Shown here piece by piece: positions 42,207 to 50,992 of a stretch of DNA of 64,000 bases (position 1 is its first letter; every line of letters begins with the position of its first letter). The stretch comes from Pimelobacter simplex. Lineage in GTDB: Bacteria > Actinomycetota > Actinomycetes > Propionibacteriales > Nocardioidaceae. The translations under genes were made by a program, and so were the position numbers. The DNA lies in the NCBI RefSeq assembly GCF_024662235.1, contig NZ_CP096276.1:6026924-6090923 (forward strand), in the 5' to 3' direction. The notes under the pieces were generated by a model, which was not told where the DNA came from, searched no databases, and was given only the letters and a program-made list of their open reading frames with translations.

Positions 42207-43074
42207 CTCGCCAGGAACTCGGCGTAGCGTTCCTCGAGTCTCGTCTGGTCAGGCCGGGCCGCGCGCGAGGACGGCACCGCCATCAGACGTTGACCGTGCA
42301 TCGCTTGGATTCCGTGGCGCAGCATCGGACCGTCCTTCTCCGCCAGGATGTCGTCGCGCACGTGCAGCGTGAGATCCAGTCGGATGCCGAGGATGTCGGC
42401 GTCGTAGGCGGCGTGGTGAATCTTGCACAGCGCCATGCCGTTGGGGACGACGGGCTGACCGTTCGGTCGGCCGTCGGCGATGATGTGCGCCGCGTCGAGC
42501 AAGCTGCTGTGCCCGAGATTGCAGACCGCGCACCGAGTTCCGTAGGCCAGCAGGACCTGCGCCCGGAAGACCTTCTGGTGGAGTCGCTGCTTGGTGAGTC
42601 GAGCTACGTAGTCACGAGTGTCGTCAGGCATCGCGGTGCCTACGGTGACGAGGCGCTGAGCGGGGTCGACGGCGAGGGTGAACTCGAGCCGTCCGGGATC
42701 GTCCCCGACGACCCATACGGGATAGATCGGCTCATAGCAGCCCGCGGCGATGCCCACGAACCACAGCAGAGGCACCTTCAGCTCGAACGCTCGGCGGAGG
42801 GCCACGTTCTCCGCCTGGTTGGGATCAGTACCTCGGTACTTGTAGCGCTGCAGGCCATCCGATCCGATCTCATCGGCATAGGGGGCAGCTTTCCCGGCGG
42901 AGTGAAGGTCGTCCTGATCGCGAGCGCCGCGTCGAATCCGGCCGGCTTGCGGATCCCTCGCTGGAGGTCCATCAGCGGGATCTCACGACCTTCGAACTCG
43001 AACGTTCGCAGCCACGCGTAGTCGACGCGCGGTGTCGGTCGCGCATCGAGCCAACGCATCGCGGCTTCGCGCAA
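42203..43074 (-). pseudogene. HNH endonuclease gene split by a frameshift
   Basis: The N-terminal part (MREAAMRWLDARPTPRVDYA to TTFTPPGKLPP) lies in one frame and the rest (ADEIGSDGLQRYKYRGTD onward to the end at 42203) in another. The break is at the run of five G at 42881-42885; six would restore one frame. The C-terminal half has the HNH motif: CAVCN zinc pair, DAAHIIADG, NGMALCKIHHAAYDADI. Such proteins resemble restriction-associated HNH nucleases. Either a genuine lesion or a homopolymer sequencing error. Lower GC than neighbours hints at transfer. The 5' start (TTG 43074) is uncertain. Confidence 0.8.
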
Positions 43075-43195
43075 GGCGAGCTCGCCGGGGAATCCTCCAC
43101 GAGGAGAGTCATACCACTAGCGGGACCCGGCCGGCCGCGCTCTCGGGCCACGACCGACCGGATCGTTCAGGGAAGGCGTTCCGCGAAGGAGGGCC

Positions 43196-43975
43196 CTAGC
43201 GCACGGCCGCCAGGAACTCCCGGGTCCGCTGGTGCTGCGGGTCGCTGATCACCTGCGCCGCCGGACCGACCTCGACGATCTGGCCGCCGTCGAAGAAGGC
43301 CACCCGGTCGGCCACGTCGCGCGCGAACCCGATCTCGTGGGTGACCACGATCATGGTCATGCCGGTCTCGGCGAGGTTGCGCATGACGGCGAGGACGTCA
43401 CCGACGAGCTCGGGGTCGAGGGCGGAGGTGGGCTCGTCGAAGAGCATGAGGCTGGGCTGCATGCACAGGGCGCGGGCGATGGCGACGCGCTGCTGCTGGC
43501 CGCCGGAGAGGCTGCGCGGGTAGGCGTGGGCCTTCTCGGCGAGCCCAACCTGGCCGAGGAGGGCGAGGGCGCGCTCGCGGACCTCGCGGCGGGGCTGGCG
43601 CAGCACGCGCAGGGGTGCCTCGACGAGGTTCTCCAGCACCGTCATGTGGGGGAACAGGTTGAAGTGCTGGAAGACCATGCCGACCTGGGTGCGCTGGCGG
43701 CAGATCTCGCGGTCGCTGAGCTCGTAGAGCTTGGTGCCGCGCTGCTCGTAGCCGACGGTCGTGTCGCCGACCCAGAGCCGGCCGCCGTCGATGGCCTCGA
43801 GGTGGTTGACGCAGCGCAGGAAGGTGGACTTGCCCGAGCCCGAGGGGCCGATCAGGCAGAGCACCTCGCCCTGCTCGACGACGAGGTCGATGCCCTTGAG
43901 GACCTCCAGGTTGCCGTACGACTTGCGTACGCCGGCCGCGCGTACCTTGGGCGCGGCCACGGCCGTGGTGGTCAT
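43196..43975 (-). CDS. Polar-amino-acid-type ABC transporter ATP-binding protein
   Basis: A 259-residue ATPase: Walker A GPSGSGKST, Q-loop VFQHFNLFPHMTVLENL, signature LSGGQQQRVAIARAL, Walker B LMLFDEPTSALDPE and the H-loop VVTHEIGFARDVAD. High similarity to GlnQ/HisP-type. Start ATG 43975 overlaps the permease stop in ATGA. Last gene of the amidohydrolase-SBP-permease-ATPase operon. Confidence 0.95.
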   Translation of the reverse strand: MTTTAVAAPKVRAAGVRKSYGNLEVLKGIDLVVEQGEVLCLIGPSGSGKSTFLRCVNHLEAIDGGRLWVGDTTVGYEQRGTKLYELSDREICRQRTQVGMVFQHFNLFPHMTVLENLVEAPLRVLRQPRREVRERALALLGQVGLAEKAHAYPRSLSGGQQQRVAIARALCMQPSLMLFDEPTSALDPELVGDVLAVMRNLAETGMTMIVVTHEIGFARDVADRVAFFDGGQIVEVGPAAQVISDPQHQRTREFLAAVR

Positions 43976-44892
43976 GACTTGCTCCTCTCGACGGGTGCAT
44001 GGGTGCGGAAGAACTTGCGCAGCTGCTGCAGGGGCGTGGGCGGCAGGTTGCGGTTGCCGCGGGCGTAGCGGCGCTCCAGGTAGTACTGGCCGATGCCGAG
44101 GACCGTGGTGACGGCGAGGTACCAGATGCTCGCGACGATGAGGAGCGGGACGGTCTGGAAGTTCTTCGCGTAGATGATCTGGCTGGAGTACAGCAGGTCG
44201 TGGACGGCGAGCACCGAGACGAGCGCGGTGGTCTTGAGCATGCCGATGGTCTCGTTGCCGGTGGGCGGGACGATGACGCGCATCGCCTGGGGGAGCACGA
44301 TCCGGCGCAGGGTCTGGCCGCGGGTCAGGCCGAGGGCGGACGCCGCCTCGTTCTGGCCGTGGTCGACCGAGAGGATGCCGGCGCGCACGATCTCCGACAT
44401 GTACGCCGCCTCGTTGAGCCCCAGCCCGAGCACGGCCGCGATGAACGGCGTGATGAGCGTGTTGGCGTCGAGGTGCACGCCGGGCAGGCCGAAGCTGATC
44501 ACCGGGTAGAGCGCGGCGAGGTTGAACCAGAACAGCAGCTGCACGAGGACCGGCGTCCCGCGGAAGAACGAGACGTAGGCGAAGGCGAAGGTCCGCACGA
44601 CGGGGTTGGCGCTGAGCCTCATCACGGCGAGCAGGACGGCGAGCAGGATGCCGATCCCCATGCAGATCGCGGTGAGCAGGAGCGTGGTCACCAGGCCGTG
44701 GAAGATCGAGACGTCGCGCAGGTAGAGCCCGACGACGTCCCACCCGAAGTTGGGGTTGGTGAACACGTCGCGCAGCGCGTAGGCGGTCAGCGCGACCAGC
44801 AGCACCGCGCTGACCCAGCGCAGCGGGTGCCGGCGGCGGACCGTGGTCACCTCGACGTACTCGCTGGTGGGGGAGAGGGCCATGGTGGTCAT
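43972..44892 (-). CDS. Polar-amino-acid-type ABC transporter permease
   Basis: A 306-residue HisM/GlnP-type permease. About six membrane helices; the EAA loop is NEAASALGLTRGQTLRRIVL followed by PQAMRVIVPPTGNETIGM. The first helix (WVSAVLLVALTAYAL) is an N-terminal extension as in many actinobacterial members. One base separates it from the binding-protein stop. Forms a homodimer with the ATPase at 43196. Confidence 0.94.
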   Translation of the reverse strand: MTTMALSPTSEYVEVTTVRRRHPLRWVSAVLLVALTAYALRDVFTNPNFGWDVVGLYLRDVSIFHGLVTTLLLTAICMGIGILLAVLLAVMRLSANPVVRTFAFAYVSFFRGTPVLVQLLFWFNLAALYPVISFGLPGVHLDANTLITPFIAAVLGLGLNEAAYMSEIVRAGILSVDHGQNEAASALGLTRGQTLRRIVLPQAMRVIVPPTGNETIGMLKTTALVSVLAVHDLLYSSQIIYAKNFQTVPLLIVASIWYLAVTTVLGIGQYYLERRYARGNRNLPPTPLQQLRKFFRTHAPVERSKS

Positions 44893-44893
44893 G

Positions 44894-45808
44894 TCAGCTC
44901 CCCGGGTTCGGCGCGAGGTTGGTGTCGGGGATGTTCCACTTCTTCGTGAGCGTCGCGACGGTGCCGTCGTCGTAGAGCGACGTCACGGCGGCGGCGACGG
45001 CCGCGCGCAGCGGCGAGTCCTTGGGCAGCGCGATGCCGGTCGGGCGCGACTCGTAGATGTCGCCGGGGGCGAGCTCGAACTTCCCGCCGGCCAGGGCGCC
45101 CTGGTACGAGATCGCGGTGCTGTCGGCCATCATGCCGTCGACGCGGCCGGAGTTGAGGGCGAGGATCGCGTCGTTCTGCGACGGGAACAGCTCGGGCTCG
45201 GCGGGCGCCTTGCCGGCGTCGATGCACTGCTGGCGGATGGCGGGCAGCTGCTCGATCGCCTGGGTGGTGCCCTTCTGCGCGGCGATCTTGTGACCGCACA
45301 GCACCATCGGGTCCATCGACAGGTCCTCCGGGTTGCCCGGCCGTACGGCGATCCCGGCGCCGCCCTGCAGGTAGGTCACGAAGTCGACGACCTGCTGCCG
45401 CTCCGGCGTGATCGAGAAGCTCGACTCGGCGAGGTCGTAGCGCCCGGCGGCGAGGCCGGTGAGGATCGTGTCGAAGCCGGCGTTGACGAGCTCGACCTTC
45501 AGGCCGAGCTTCTGCGCCACGGCGGTGGCGAAGTCGGCGTCGAAGCCGACGATCGTCTTGTTGTCGGGGGCGAACATCTCGAACGGCGGGTACGACGCGT
45601 CCATCGCGACCTTGATCGTGCCGGTCTTGGCGATGTCGGCCGGCACGAGGTCGGCCGCGGCCTGGTCGGTCGCGACGTCGACCTGGTCCGAGGCGTCGGG
45701 GACGTCGACGCCCCCGGTGGCGCCGGGGTCGGTGGAGGCGTTGGTGCAGGCGCTCAGGCCGACGGCGAGCAGGGCGGCGACGGCGGTGCCGGTGAGGAGG
45801 TGCTTCAT
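44894..45808 (-). CDS. Solute-binding lipoprotein of an ABC importer
   Basis: A 304-residue family-3 (amino-acid-type) binding protein. The signal has a lipobox LSAC with the lipid-modified Cys at position 21. The mature domain has GTIKVAMDASYPPFEMFAPD, VGFDADFATAVAQKLG and DLAESSFSITPERQQVVDF. Start ATG overlaps the amidohydrolase stop (ATGA). The ligand is not predictable, but the amidohydrolase next to it suggests a cyclic amide, nucleobase or N-acyl compound. Confidence 0.93.
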   Translation of the reverse strand: MKHLLTGTAVAALLAVGLSACTNASTDPGATGGVDVPDASDQVDVATDQAAADLVPADIAKTGTIKVAMDASYPPFEMFAPDNKTIVGFDADFATAVAQKLGLKVELVNAGFDTILTGLAAGRYDLAESSFSITPERQQVVDFVTYLQGGAGIAVRPGNPEDLSMDPMVLCGHKIAAQKGTTQAIEQLPAIRQQCIDAGKAPAEPELFPSQNDAILALNSGRVDGMMADSTAISYQGALAGGKFELAPGDIYESRPTGIALPKDSPLRAAVAAAVTSLYDDGTVATLTKKWNIPDTNLAPNPGS

Positions 45809-47037
45809 GACGGGAACTCCAGGTGGGTGGGGTGGACGAGCTCGCCGTGGCGAGCGATGACGTGGCCGTCCTTGACGACCAGGGCGCGGGTGGGGCGGGC
45901 GACGACGGCCTCCGCGACCGTCCGCGCCGGTACGACGACCAGGTCGCCCGGCGCGCCGGGCACGAGGCCGTAGGAGTCGAGGCCGAGCAGGTGGGCGGCG
46001 CCGGTGGTGGCGCAGTCGAGGGCGAGGGCGATGTCCTCGTCGCGGCGCAGCCCGTTGCGGTAGGCGACGTGCATCGCGCGCTCGATCATGTCGCCGTTGC
46101 CGTAGGGCCCCCACAGGTCGCGGATGCCGTCGCTGCCGCAGGCGAGCGTGACGCCGCGCTCGGCGAGGTCGCGCACCGAGGGGACCGGTACGTCGTACAC
46201 GGCGGCGGTGATGACGGCGACGCCGGACTCGGCGAGCAGGTCGATGAGCCGGAACCGCTCGTCCTCGGGGACCGTGCCGAGCGCGTCGGCGTGGCTGAGC
46301 GCGACCTTGCCCTGCAACCCGAAGGCGACGGTGCGCCGGGCGACCAGGCCGAACTGCCAGGCCCCGAGGCTGCCGGTGTCGTGCAGGTGGATGTCGATGC
46401 CGGCGCCGCGGCGCGCGGCGATCTCGAAGAGCGCGTCGAGCTGGCCGAGCGGGTCGTCGTCGACCCCGGCGGGGTCGATGCCGCCGAGGGTGGTGGCGCC
46501 CGCGTCGAGCGCGGCCTCGAGGAGCTCGAGCGTGCCGGGCCGGCGGATGACACCGTCCTGGGGGAAGGCGACCTGCTCGACGTCGACGAGCCCGCGGACC
46601 GCGTCGGCGGCCTTGGCGACCGACTCGATGCCGGCCAGGCCGAGCGCGGGGTCGACGTCGGTGTGGGTGCGGACCCGGGTCGTCCCGAGGGCGGCCATGT
46701 GCCGGAGCAGGTCGGCGGCGTGCTCGGGGGAGGGCAGCCCGAGGTCGGTGCGCCGGTCCCGTTCGTTGGCGATCCGGTCGACCAGGCGCGGCCCGGCCGC
46801 GTGCGGCACCCACGGCCCGCCCCACAGTGTCTTGTCGACGTGGCAGTGGGCGTCGATGAGGCCGGGGAGCACGAGCGCGCCGGCGACGTCCTCGACGGGG
46901 ACGTCGTCGAGGACGTCCGGGCGGGGCGCGGCGACGCTGGTGCCGATCGCGGCGATCCTTCCGTCGCGGACCAGGACGTCCTGGAGGTCGTCGTGGCCGG
47001 GCAGTCGCGCCTGGCGGACGAGCAGGGAGGCAGGCAT
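45805..47037 (-). CDS. Amidohydrolase, cytosine-deaminase-like
   Basis: A 410-residue metal-dependent hydrolase of the CodA-like amidohydrolase group. Metal ligands in GLIDAHCHVDKTLWGG (HxH), IDIHLHDTG, ALSHADALG and the Asp in ACGSDGIRDLW. The C-terminal beta segment (GAPGDLVVVPA) is the usual end. AAGGAG precedes the ATG. First gene of the four-gene import operon, so it probably processes the imported ligand. Confidence 0.92.
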   Translation of the reverse strand: MPASLLVRQARLPGHDDLQDVLVRDGRIAAIGTSVAAPRPDVLDDVPVEDVAGALVLPGLIDAHCHVDKTLWGGPWVPHAAGPRLVDRIANERDRRTDLGLPSPEHAADLLRHMAALGTTRVRTHTDVDPALGLAGIESVAKAADAVRGLVDVEQVAFPQDGVIRRPGTLELLEAALDAGATTLGGIDPAGVDDDPLGQLDALFEIAARRGAGIDIHLHDTGSLGAWQFGLVARRTVAFGLQGKVALSHADALGTVPEDERFRLIDLLAESGVAVITAAVYDVPVPSVRDLAERGVTLACGSDGIRDLWGPYGNGDMIERAMHVAYRNGLRRDEDIALALDCATTGAAHLLGLDSYGLVPGAPGDLVVVPARTVAEAVVARPTRALVVKDGHVIARHGELVHPTHLEFPS

Positions 47038-47061
47038 GTCGCTCCTTGGCTGATGGTATTT

Positions 47062-47088
47062 GGTATACCGTAGATCGTAGGTCTACGA
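47062..47088. promoter_or_regulatory. GntR operator candidates at the amidohydrolase promoter
   Basis: GGTATACC (47062-47069) and TCGTAG-GT-CTACGA (47075-47088) are perfect palindromes 13 bases centre to centre apart (roughly), 24-51 bases before the amidohydrolase ATG. GGTATACC resembles FadR/FCD-type GntR half-sites. Confidence 0.6.
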
Positions 47089-47150
47089 TGTGGCAAGAGA
47101 CACACTGACCCAGGGGGCCCGGCCGGCGAAATGCCGGGGGCGTACCTTTC

Positions 47151-47166
47151 GTCTCAGATCTGAGAC
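47151..47166. promoter_or_regulatory. 16-bp perfect palindrome before gntR
   Basis: GTCTCAGATCTGAGAC lies 27 bases upstream of the gntR ATG at 47194 and is likely an autoregulatory operator or bound by another dimeric regulator. Its sequence differs from the 47062-47088 sites. Confidence 0.55.
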
Positions 47167-47193
47167 TGTGGAGAAGCCTCGAAAGGAGTCGGC

Positions 47194-47898
47194 ATGGCGG
47201 TCACGCCGGGTGAGGAGACGCTGGGGTCGCGGTACCGGTCGCTGCGCGACCTGGTCCTCGAGGAGCTGCGCGACCAGATCATCGAGCGCCGCCTGGCGCC
47301 GGGGGAGCGGCTGGTCGAGCGCGACCTCGCCGAGGTGCTCGACGTCTCCCGGATCGTGGTGCGCGAGGCGATCCAGCAGCTCGCCGCCGAGGGGATGGTG
47401 ACCGTCCTCCCGCGCCGCGGCGCCCAGGTGGCCGCGCTCGACCCCGACTCGGCGCTGCACCTCTTCGAGGTGCGCATCGGCCTGGAGTCGATGGCGGCGA
47501 CGGCGGCCGCCGAGCGGCGTACCGACGCCGACCTGGCGCGCCTCGACCGGCTCATCGTCGAGGCCCAGGAGGCGACCCGGGCCGGCGACCGCAAGCGGGC
47601 GACCCACCTCAACATGGAGTTCCACGAGGCGGTCGTCGACGCGGCCGGCAACCCGCTGCTCGGCTCGATCTTCCGCTCGCTCTCGGGGCGCGCTCTCCAG
47701 CTCTTCCGGATCGGCCAGGACGTCGACGCGCACGGGCTGCACCACGAGCACGTCGAGCTGGTCGCGGTGCTCCGCGCCGGGGACGCCGAGCGGGCCGGCG
47801 CGATGATGGCCGAGCACATCGCGGGCTCGCGCGAGGGCACGATCGAGCGGGTCCGCCAGCTCGTCGCCGAGGCCGAGGCCCGCGAGGCCCGGGGCTAG
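47194..47898 (+). CDS. GntR-family regulator (FCD/FadR type)
   Basis: A 234-residue repressor: winged HTH (LVERDLAEVLDVSRIVVREA, VLPRRGAQVA) and an all-helical FCD ligand domain with metal-binding histidines (NMEFHEAVVDAAGN, HHEHVELV, MMAEHIAGS). AAGGAG precedes the ATG. Divergent from the amidohydrolase/ABC operon, so it most probably represses that operon until the imported ligand appears. Its stop overlaps the convergent tetR stop. Confidence 0.93.
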   Translation: MAVTPGEETLGSRYRSLRDLVLEELRDQIIERRLAPGERLVERDLAEVLDVSRIVVREAIQQLAAEGMVTVLPRRGAQVAALDPDSALHLFEVRIGLESMAATAAAERRTDADLARLDRLIVEAQEATRAGDRKRATHLNMEFHEAVVDAAGNPLLGSIFRSLSGRALQLFRIGQDVDAHGLHHEHVELVAVLRAGDAERAGAMMAEHIAGSREGTIERVRQLVAEAEAREARG

Positions 47899-48467
47899 GA
47901 GTCCGCGGGCACGATCCGCTCGACCAGCCCGGTGACGAGCTCGGTGCTGTCCGGGTGCAGGCCCGGCAGGGTCAGGTGCTCGAAGAGGAAGCCGGTCATC
48001 GCCAGGTAGAGCGCCCGCGCCGCCTCGGGCCCGCCGGGGAAGCCGCCCTCGACGTGGTCGGCGGTGATCGCCTCCAGGTTGGCCCGGAAGCGCGCCGTGA
48101 CCACCTCGCCCAGCGCGGGCTGGCGGGCCGCCTCCAGGCGCAGCTCGAAGAGCGCGAGGTGGCCGGCCCGGTCGGCGTCCGCGCGCGCGACCAGGTCGTG
48201 CATGAGGGTCGTCTCGAGCGCGCGGGTGCGCGGGGCGGCGAGCCGCTCGGCGACGTACGCCGGGTCGGGCGCGAGCCGGGTGAAGACGTGGTCGCACAGC
48301 TGCTGGAGCAGGTCCTCGCGTGAGCGGAAGTAGTTCGACGTCGTCCCGGTCGGGGCGCCCGCCTGCTCGTCGACCCCTCGGAAGGTCAGCCCGCGCGCGC
48401 CGACCGCGGCGAGCAGGTCGGTGGCCGCGTCGAGCAGCTCGGTACGACGGGCGGGGTTGCGGGCCAT
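47895..48467 (-). CDS. TetR-family transcriptional regulator
   Basis: A 190-residue regulator: HTH ELLDAATDLLAAVGARGLTF, APTGTTSNYFRSREDLLQQL, then an all-helical ligand domain. Divergent from a RibD-like reductase with a palindrome between. Four-base overlap with the convergent gntR. Confidence 0.92.
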   Translation of the reverse strand: MARNPARRTELLDAATDLLAAVGARGLTFRGVDEQAGAPTGTTSNYFRSREDLLQQLCDHVFTRLAPDPAYVAERLAAPRTRALETTLMHDLVARADADRAGHLALFELRLEAARQPALGEVVTARFRANLEAITADHVEGGFPGGPEAARALYLAMTGFLFEHLTLPGLHPDSTELVTGLVERIVPADS

Positions 48468-48504
48468 GGCGGCATCCTGCCGGATCCGGGGCGATCTAAC
48501 AAGG

Positions 48505-48526
48505 ACGCTTGACGTACTTCAAACGT
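48505..48526. promoter_or_regulatory. TetR operator candidate
   Basis: ACGCTTGA-N6-TCAAACGT is a near-perfect inverted repeat (7 of 8 pairs) between the divergent tetR and reductase genes, 19 bases before the reductase ATG. Confidence 0.55.
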
Positions 48527-48544
48527 AGTGGTTGGCTTTCCGGC

Positions 48545-49138
48545 ATGCCTGAGCTGACCTACTACATCGGCGTGACCCTCGACGGCTTCATCGCCGGCCC
48601 GCAGGACGAGGTCGACTTCCTCGGTCTCTCCGAGGAGTTCCTCGGCTTCCTCGCGAGCGAGTTCGCCGACACCCTGCCCACGCCCGCGCGTGCCGCGTTC
48701 GGCGTCGCCGACGCGCCGCTGACCCGCTTCGACACCGTCGTGATGGGGCGGCGCACCTACGACCCCGCGCTCGCCGAGGGCCTGCTCGACCCCTACGCGC
48801 ACCTCCGCACCGTCGTGGTCAGCCGCTCGCTGCCCGCGGCCAGCGACCCGGTCGAGGTCACTGCGGAGGCGCCGCTCGACGTCGTGCGCCGGCTCAAGGC
48901 CGACCCGTCCTCGCGCGGCGTGCTGCTCGCCGGCGGCGGCCGGCTGGCCGGTCAGGTGAGTGCCGAGATCGACCGGCTGGTGGTCAAGAAGTACCCGGTC
49001 GTCGTCGGTGACGGGGTGCGGATGCTCGACCGGGCGTTCGCGCCCGAGGCGTTCACGCTGGAGCAGGTGCGCACGTTCGACAACGGGTGTGCGGTCCTGG
49101 AGTACGCCCGCACTACGCTCTCGCCCCGTGACCTTTGA
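48545..49138 (+). CDS. RibD C-terminal/dihydrofolate-reductase-fold protein
   Basis: A 197-residue paralogue-type of the gene at 18238: [20 protein letters not shown] start, [12 protein letters not shown], and [20 protein letters not shown]. Likely NADPH-dependent, substrate unknown. ATG 48545 was chosen; an in-frame GTG at 48509 sits inside the operator. Divergent from tetR, its probable repressor. Confidence 0.88.
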   Translation: MPELTYYIGVTLDGFIAGPQDEVDFLGLSEEFLGFLASEFADTLPTPARAAFGVADAPLTRFDTVVMGRRTYDPALAEGLLDPYAHLRTVVVSRSLPAASDPVEVTAEAPLDVVRRLKADPSSRGVLLAGGGRLAGQVSAEIDRLVVKKYPVVVGDGVRMLDRAFAPEAFTLEQVRTFDNGCAVLEYARTTLSPRDL

Positions 49139-49436
49139 GAACGTGACCCTCGACCCGCAGGCCAACATCTACTTCGACGGTGCCTGCGTCAGCCACACCT
49201 TCTTCCTCGCCGACGGCACCCGGAAGTCGGCCGGCGTGATCTTCCCGGCCTCGCTCACCTTCGGCACCGCGGCGCCCGAGGTCATGGAGCTCAACGCCGG
49301 CGCCTGCCGGATCCGCCTGGCGGGAGCCGAGGACTGGCAGGAGTACGCCGCGGGCCAGTCGTTCAGCGTGCCCGGCGACTCGTCGTTCGACATCGAGGTG
49401 ACCGAGACGCTCGGCTACGTCTGCCACTACGGCTGA
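49128..49436 (+). CDS. ppnP: Pyrimidine/purine nucleoside phosphorylase PpnP (DUF1255)
   Basis: A 102-residue cupin that in Escherichia coli phosphorolyses several nucleosides. Seen: [61 protein letters not shown] and the ending YVCHYG, close to the E. coli ending LCRYL. GTG 49128 overlaps the upstream gene by 11 bases; GTG 49143 is an alternative. Probably co-transcribed with the reductase. Confidence 0.88.
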   Translation: MTFENVTLDPQANIYFDGACVSHTFFLADGTRKSAGVIFPASLTFGTAAPEVMELNAGACRIRLAGAEDWQEYAAGQSFSVPGDSSFDIEVTETLGYVCHYG

Positions 49437-49444
49437 GCGAGGAT

Positions 49445-49487
49445 CTCCTCGGGGGACGTGCAACCTCCGAGGAGGCGCCATCCGTGT
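49445..49487 (+). promoter_or_regulatory. ECF-type promoter with flanking inverted repeat
   Basis: CAACC (49461-49465) and CGTGT (49483-49487) are separated by 17 bases, a typical ECF -35/-10 arrangement, 8 bases before the sigma-factor ATG. CTCCTCGG (49445-49452) and CCGAGGAG (49467-49474) form an inverted repeat around the -35, which may also terminate ppnP. Confidence 0.5.
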
Positions 49488-49494
49488 AGGAAGC

Positions 49495-50025
49495 ATGAGA
49501 CCGAAGAACCGCGACGCGGAGTTCGAGGACTTCGTCCGGCGCCGGCGCAGCCACCTGCTCGGTACGGCGATGGTGCTCACCGCCGGCGACGTCCATCTCG
49601 CCGAGGACCTGGTCCAGGGCACCCTGGTCCGGCTCTACCTCGCGTGGGGGCGGGCCTCGCGGCGCGGTGCGGTCGACGCCTATGCGCGCCGGTCGCTCGT
49701 CAACGCCTTCATCGACCACCGCCGCCGTCCCGCCGTCGCGCGGGAGACGGTGACCGACGACCTGCCCGACCGGGCCGGCGCGGTCATGGCGGACCCGGTC
49801 GACGCCGAGCTGGTCGCGGCGCTCGCCGCGCTTCCGGACAGGATGCGCGCGGCCGTCGTCCTGCGTCATGTCGTCGACCTCAGCGTCGAGGACGCCGCGG
49901 ACGCGCTCGGGTGCAGCGTCGGCACGGTGAAGAGCCAGACGGCTCGCGGTCTCGCCAAGCTGCGGGAGGTCCTCCCGCAGCCCGTCACCCTCTCGGGATC
50001 CCTGCACGAAGGAGATCAGCCATGA
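49495..50025 (+). CDS. SigE-family ECF RNA polymerase sigma factor
   Basis: A 176-residue sigma factor. Region 2 AEFEDFVRRRRSHLLGTAM with LAEDLVQGTLVRLYLAW; region 4 LPDRMRAAVVLRHVVDLSVE with ALGCSVGTVKSQTARGLAKL as the -35-binding HTH. The AGGAAG close to the ATG and the nearby promoter suggest autoregulation with a very short leader. Followed in ATGA overlap by a membrane partner. Confidence 0.93.
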   Translation: MRPKNRDAEFEDFVRRRRSHLLGTAMVLTAGDVHLAEDLVQGTLVRLYLAWGRASRRGAVDAYARRSLVNAFIDHRRRPAVARETVTDDLPDRAGAVMADPVDAELVAALAALPDRMRAAVVLRHVVDLSVEDAADALGCSVGTVKSQTARGLAKLREVLPQPVTLSGSLHEGDQP

Positions 50026-50648
50026 CCGACCTCACCGACCGCCTCGCGCGGCTCGCCGCGCCCGGCGCGGAGCCCGCCGCCGAGACCGTACGACGCGACG
50101 TGGCCCGCGGTCGCGGGGCCGCCCGCCGTCGCGCGTTCCGGCGCGGCACGGCCGGGCTCAGCCTGGCCGCCGTGGCCGTCGTCGGCGGGACCATCGCGGT
50201 CAACGCCGACCGCACGCCGGCGCCCGCGCCGATCACCGCCGCGCCGAACGACGCGCCGCGGCTCGTCGCCTACACCGGGCAGCAGCAGCCGGGCTTCGTC
50301 GTGACCAAGGTGCCGGCGGGCTTCGTGCTCGAGGGGGCGACGGCGTACAACCTCAACGTGGCGCGGGCCGACGACCACAGCGGGCTCGACGTGTTCAGCG
50401 ACAAGCTGGTCGTGATGCTGGAGTCGCAGTCGGTGACCACGCCGCCCGAGGGGCGTCCGGTCCGGGTCGGCGACCACGACGGCCGGCTGCGCACGGCCGA
50501 GGACGGCGCCCAGGTGCTGACCTACGACGACGGCGAGCACCGTGTCGTCGTCCAGGCGTGGAAGTCGCTCGGGCTCTCCGACGAGCAGGTCGTCGAGTTC
50601 GCCGAGGGCGTCACCGTCACCGCGGAGGCTCAGGCCGGGGTCGGCTGA
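50022..50648 (+). CDS. Membrane protein coupled to the ECF sigma factor (possible anti-sigma)
   Basis: A 208-residue protein: an Arg-rich cytoplasmic N-terminus of about 45 residues, one helix (GTAGLSLAAVAVVGGTIAV), and an extracellular domain of about 140 residues. The gene order, ATGA overlap and topology fit an anti-sigma factor, but no zinc HxxxCxxC motif is present, so the role is inferred. Confidence 0.8.
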   Translation: MTDLTDRLARLAAPGAEPAAETVRRDVARGRGAARRRAFRRGTAGLSLAAVAVVGGTIAVNADRTPAPAPITAAPNDAPRLVAYTGQQQPGFVVTKVPAGFVLEGATAYNLNVARADDHSGLDVFSDKLVVMLESQSVTTPPEGRPVRVGDHDGRLRTAEDGAQVLTYDDGEHRVVVQAWKSLGLSDEQVVEFAEGVTVTAEAQAGVG

Positions 50649-50721
50649 GCGGAGCTCTCGCGACAGCGATTCCCATTCCCGTGTGGTCGAAAGCAGGTGG
50701 TCACCTCCCGATGATGGAAGC

Positions 50722-50991
50722 GTGGCGAAACGGCGGATCACCTTCGAGCAGTACGCGCGCGAGCTCGGCGTCAACCTCCAGCGAGCGCGGGCCGCGCGAG
50801 GACTGAGCCAGGAGCGGGTGGCGCACCTGGCCGGGATCGCGGGCTACACGTACCAGAAGTTCGAGAAGGGAGAGTCCCGCCCGGGGCGGCCGATGAACCC
50901 GCAGCTCAGCACGCTGCTCGCGCTCAGCGAGGTGCTGGAGGTGCCGGTGGTCGACCTGCTCCCCGAGCGGACGCCCGACCTCGGTCTGTGA
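50722..50991 (+). CDS. XRE-family HTH protein
   Basis: An 89-residue DNA-binding protein: FEQYARELGVNLQRARAARG LSQERVAHLAGIAGYTYQKFEKGES helix-turn-helix, then LSTLLALSEVLEVPVVDLLP. GTG 50722 start. A stand-alone repressor-type protein 73 bases after the anti-sigma-like gene; no partner obvious. Confidence 0.85.
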   Translation: MAKRRITFEQYARELGVNLQRARAARGLSQERVAHLAGIAGYTYQKFEKGESRPGRPMNPQLSTLLALSEVLEVPVVDLLPERTPDLGL

Positions 50992-50992
50992 C

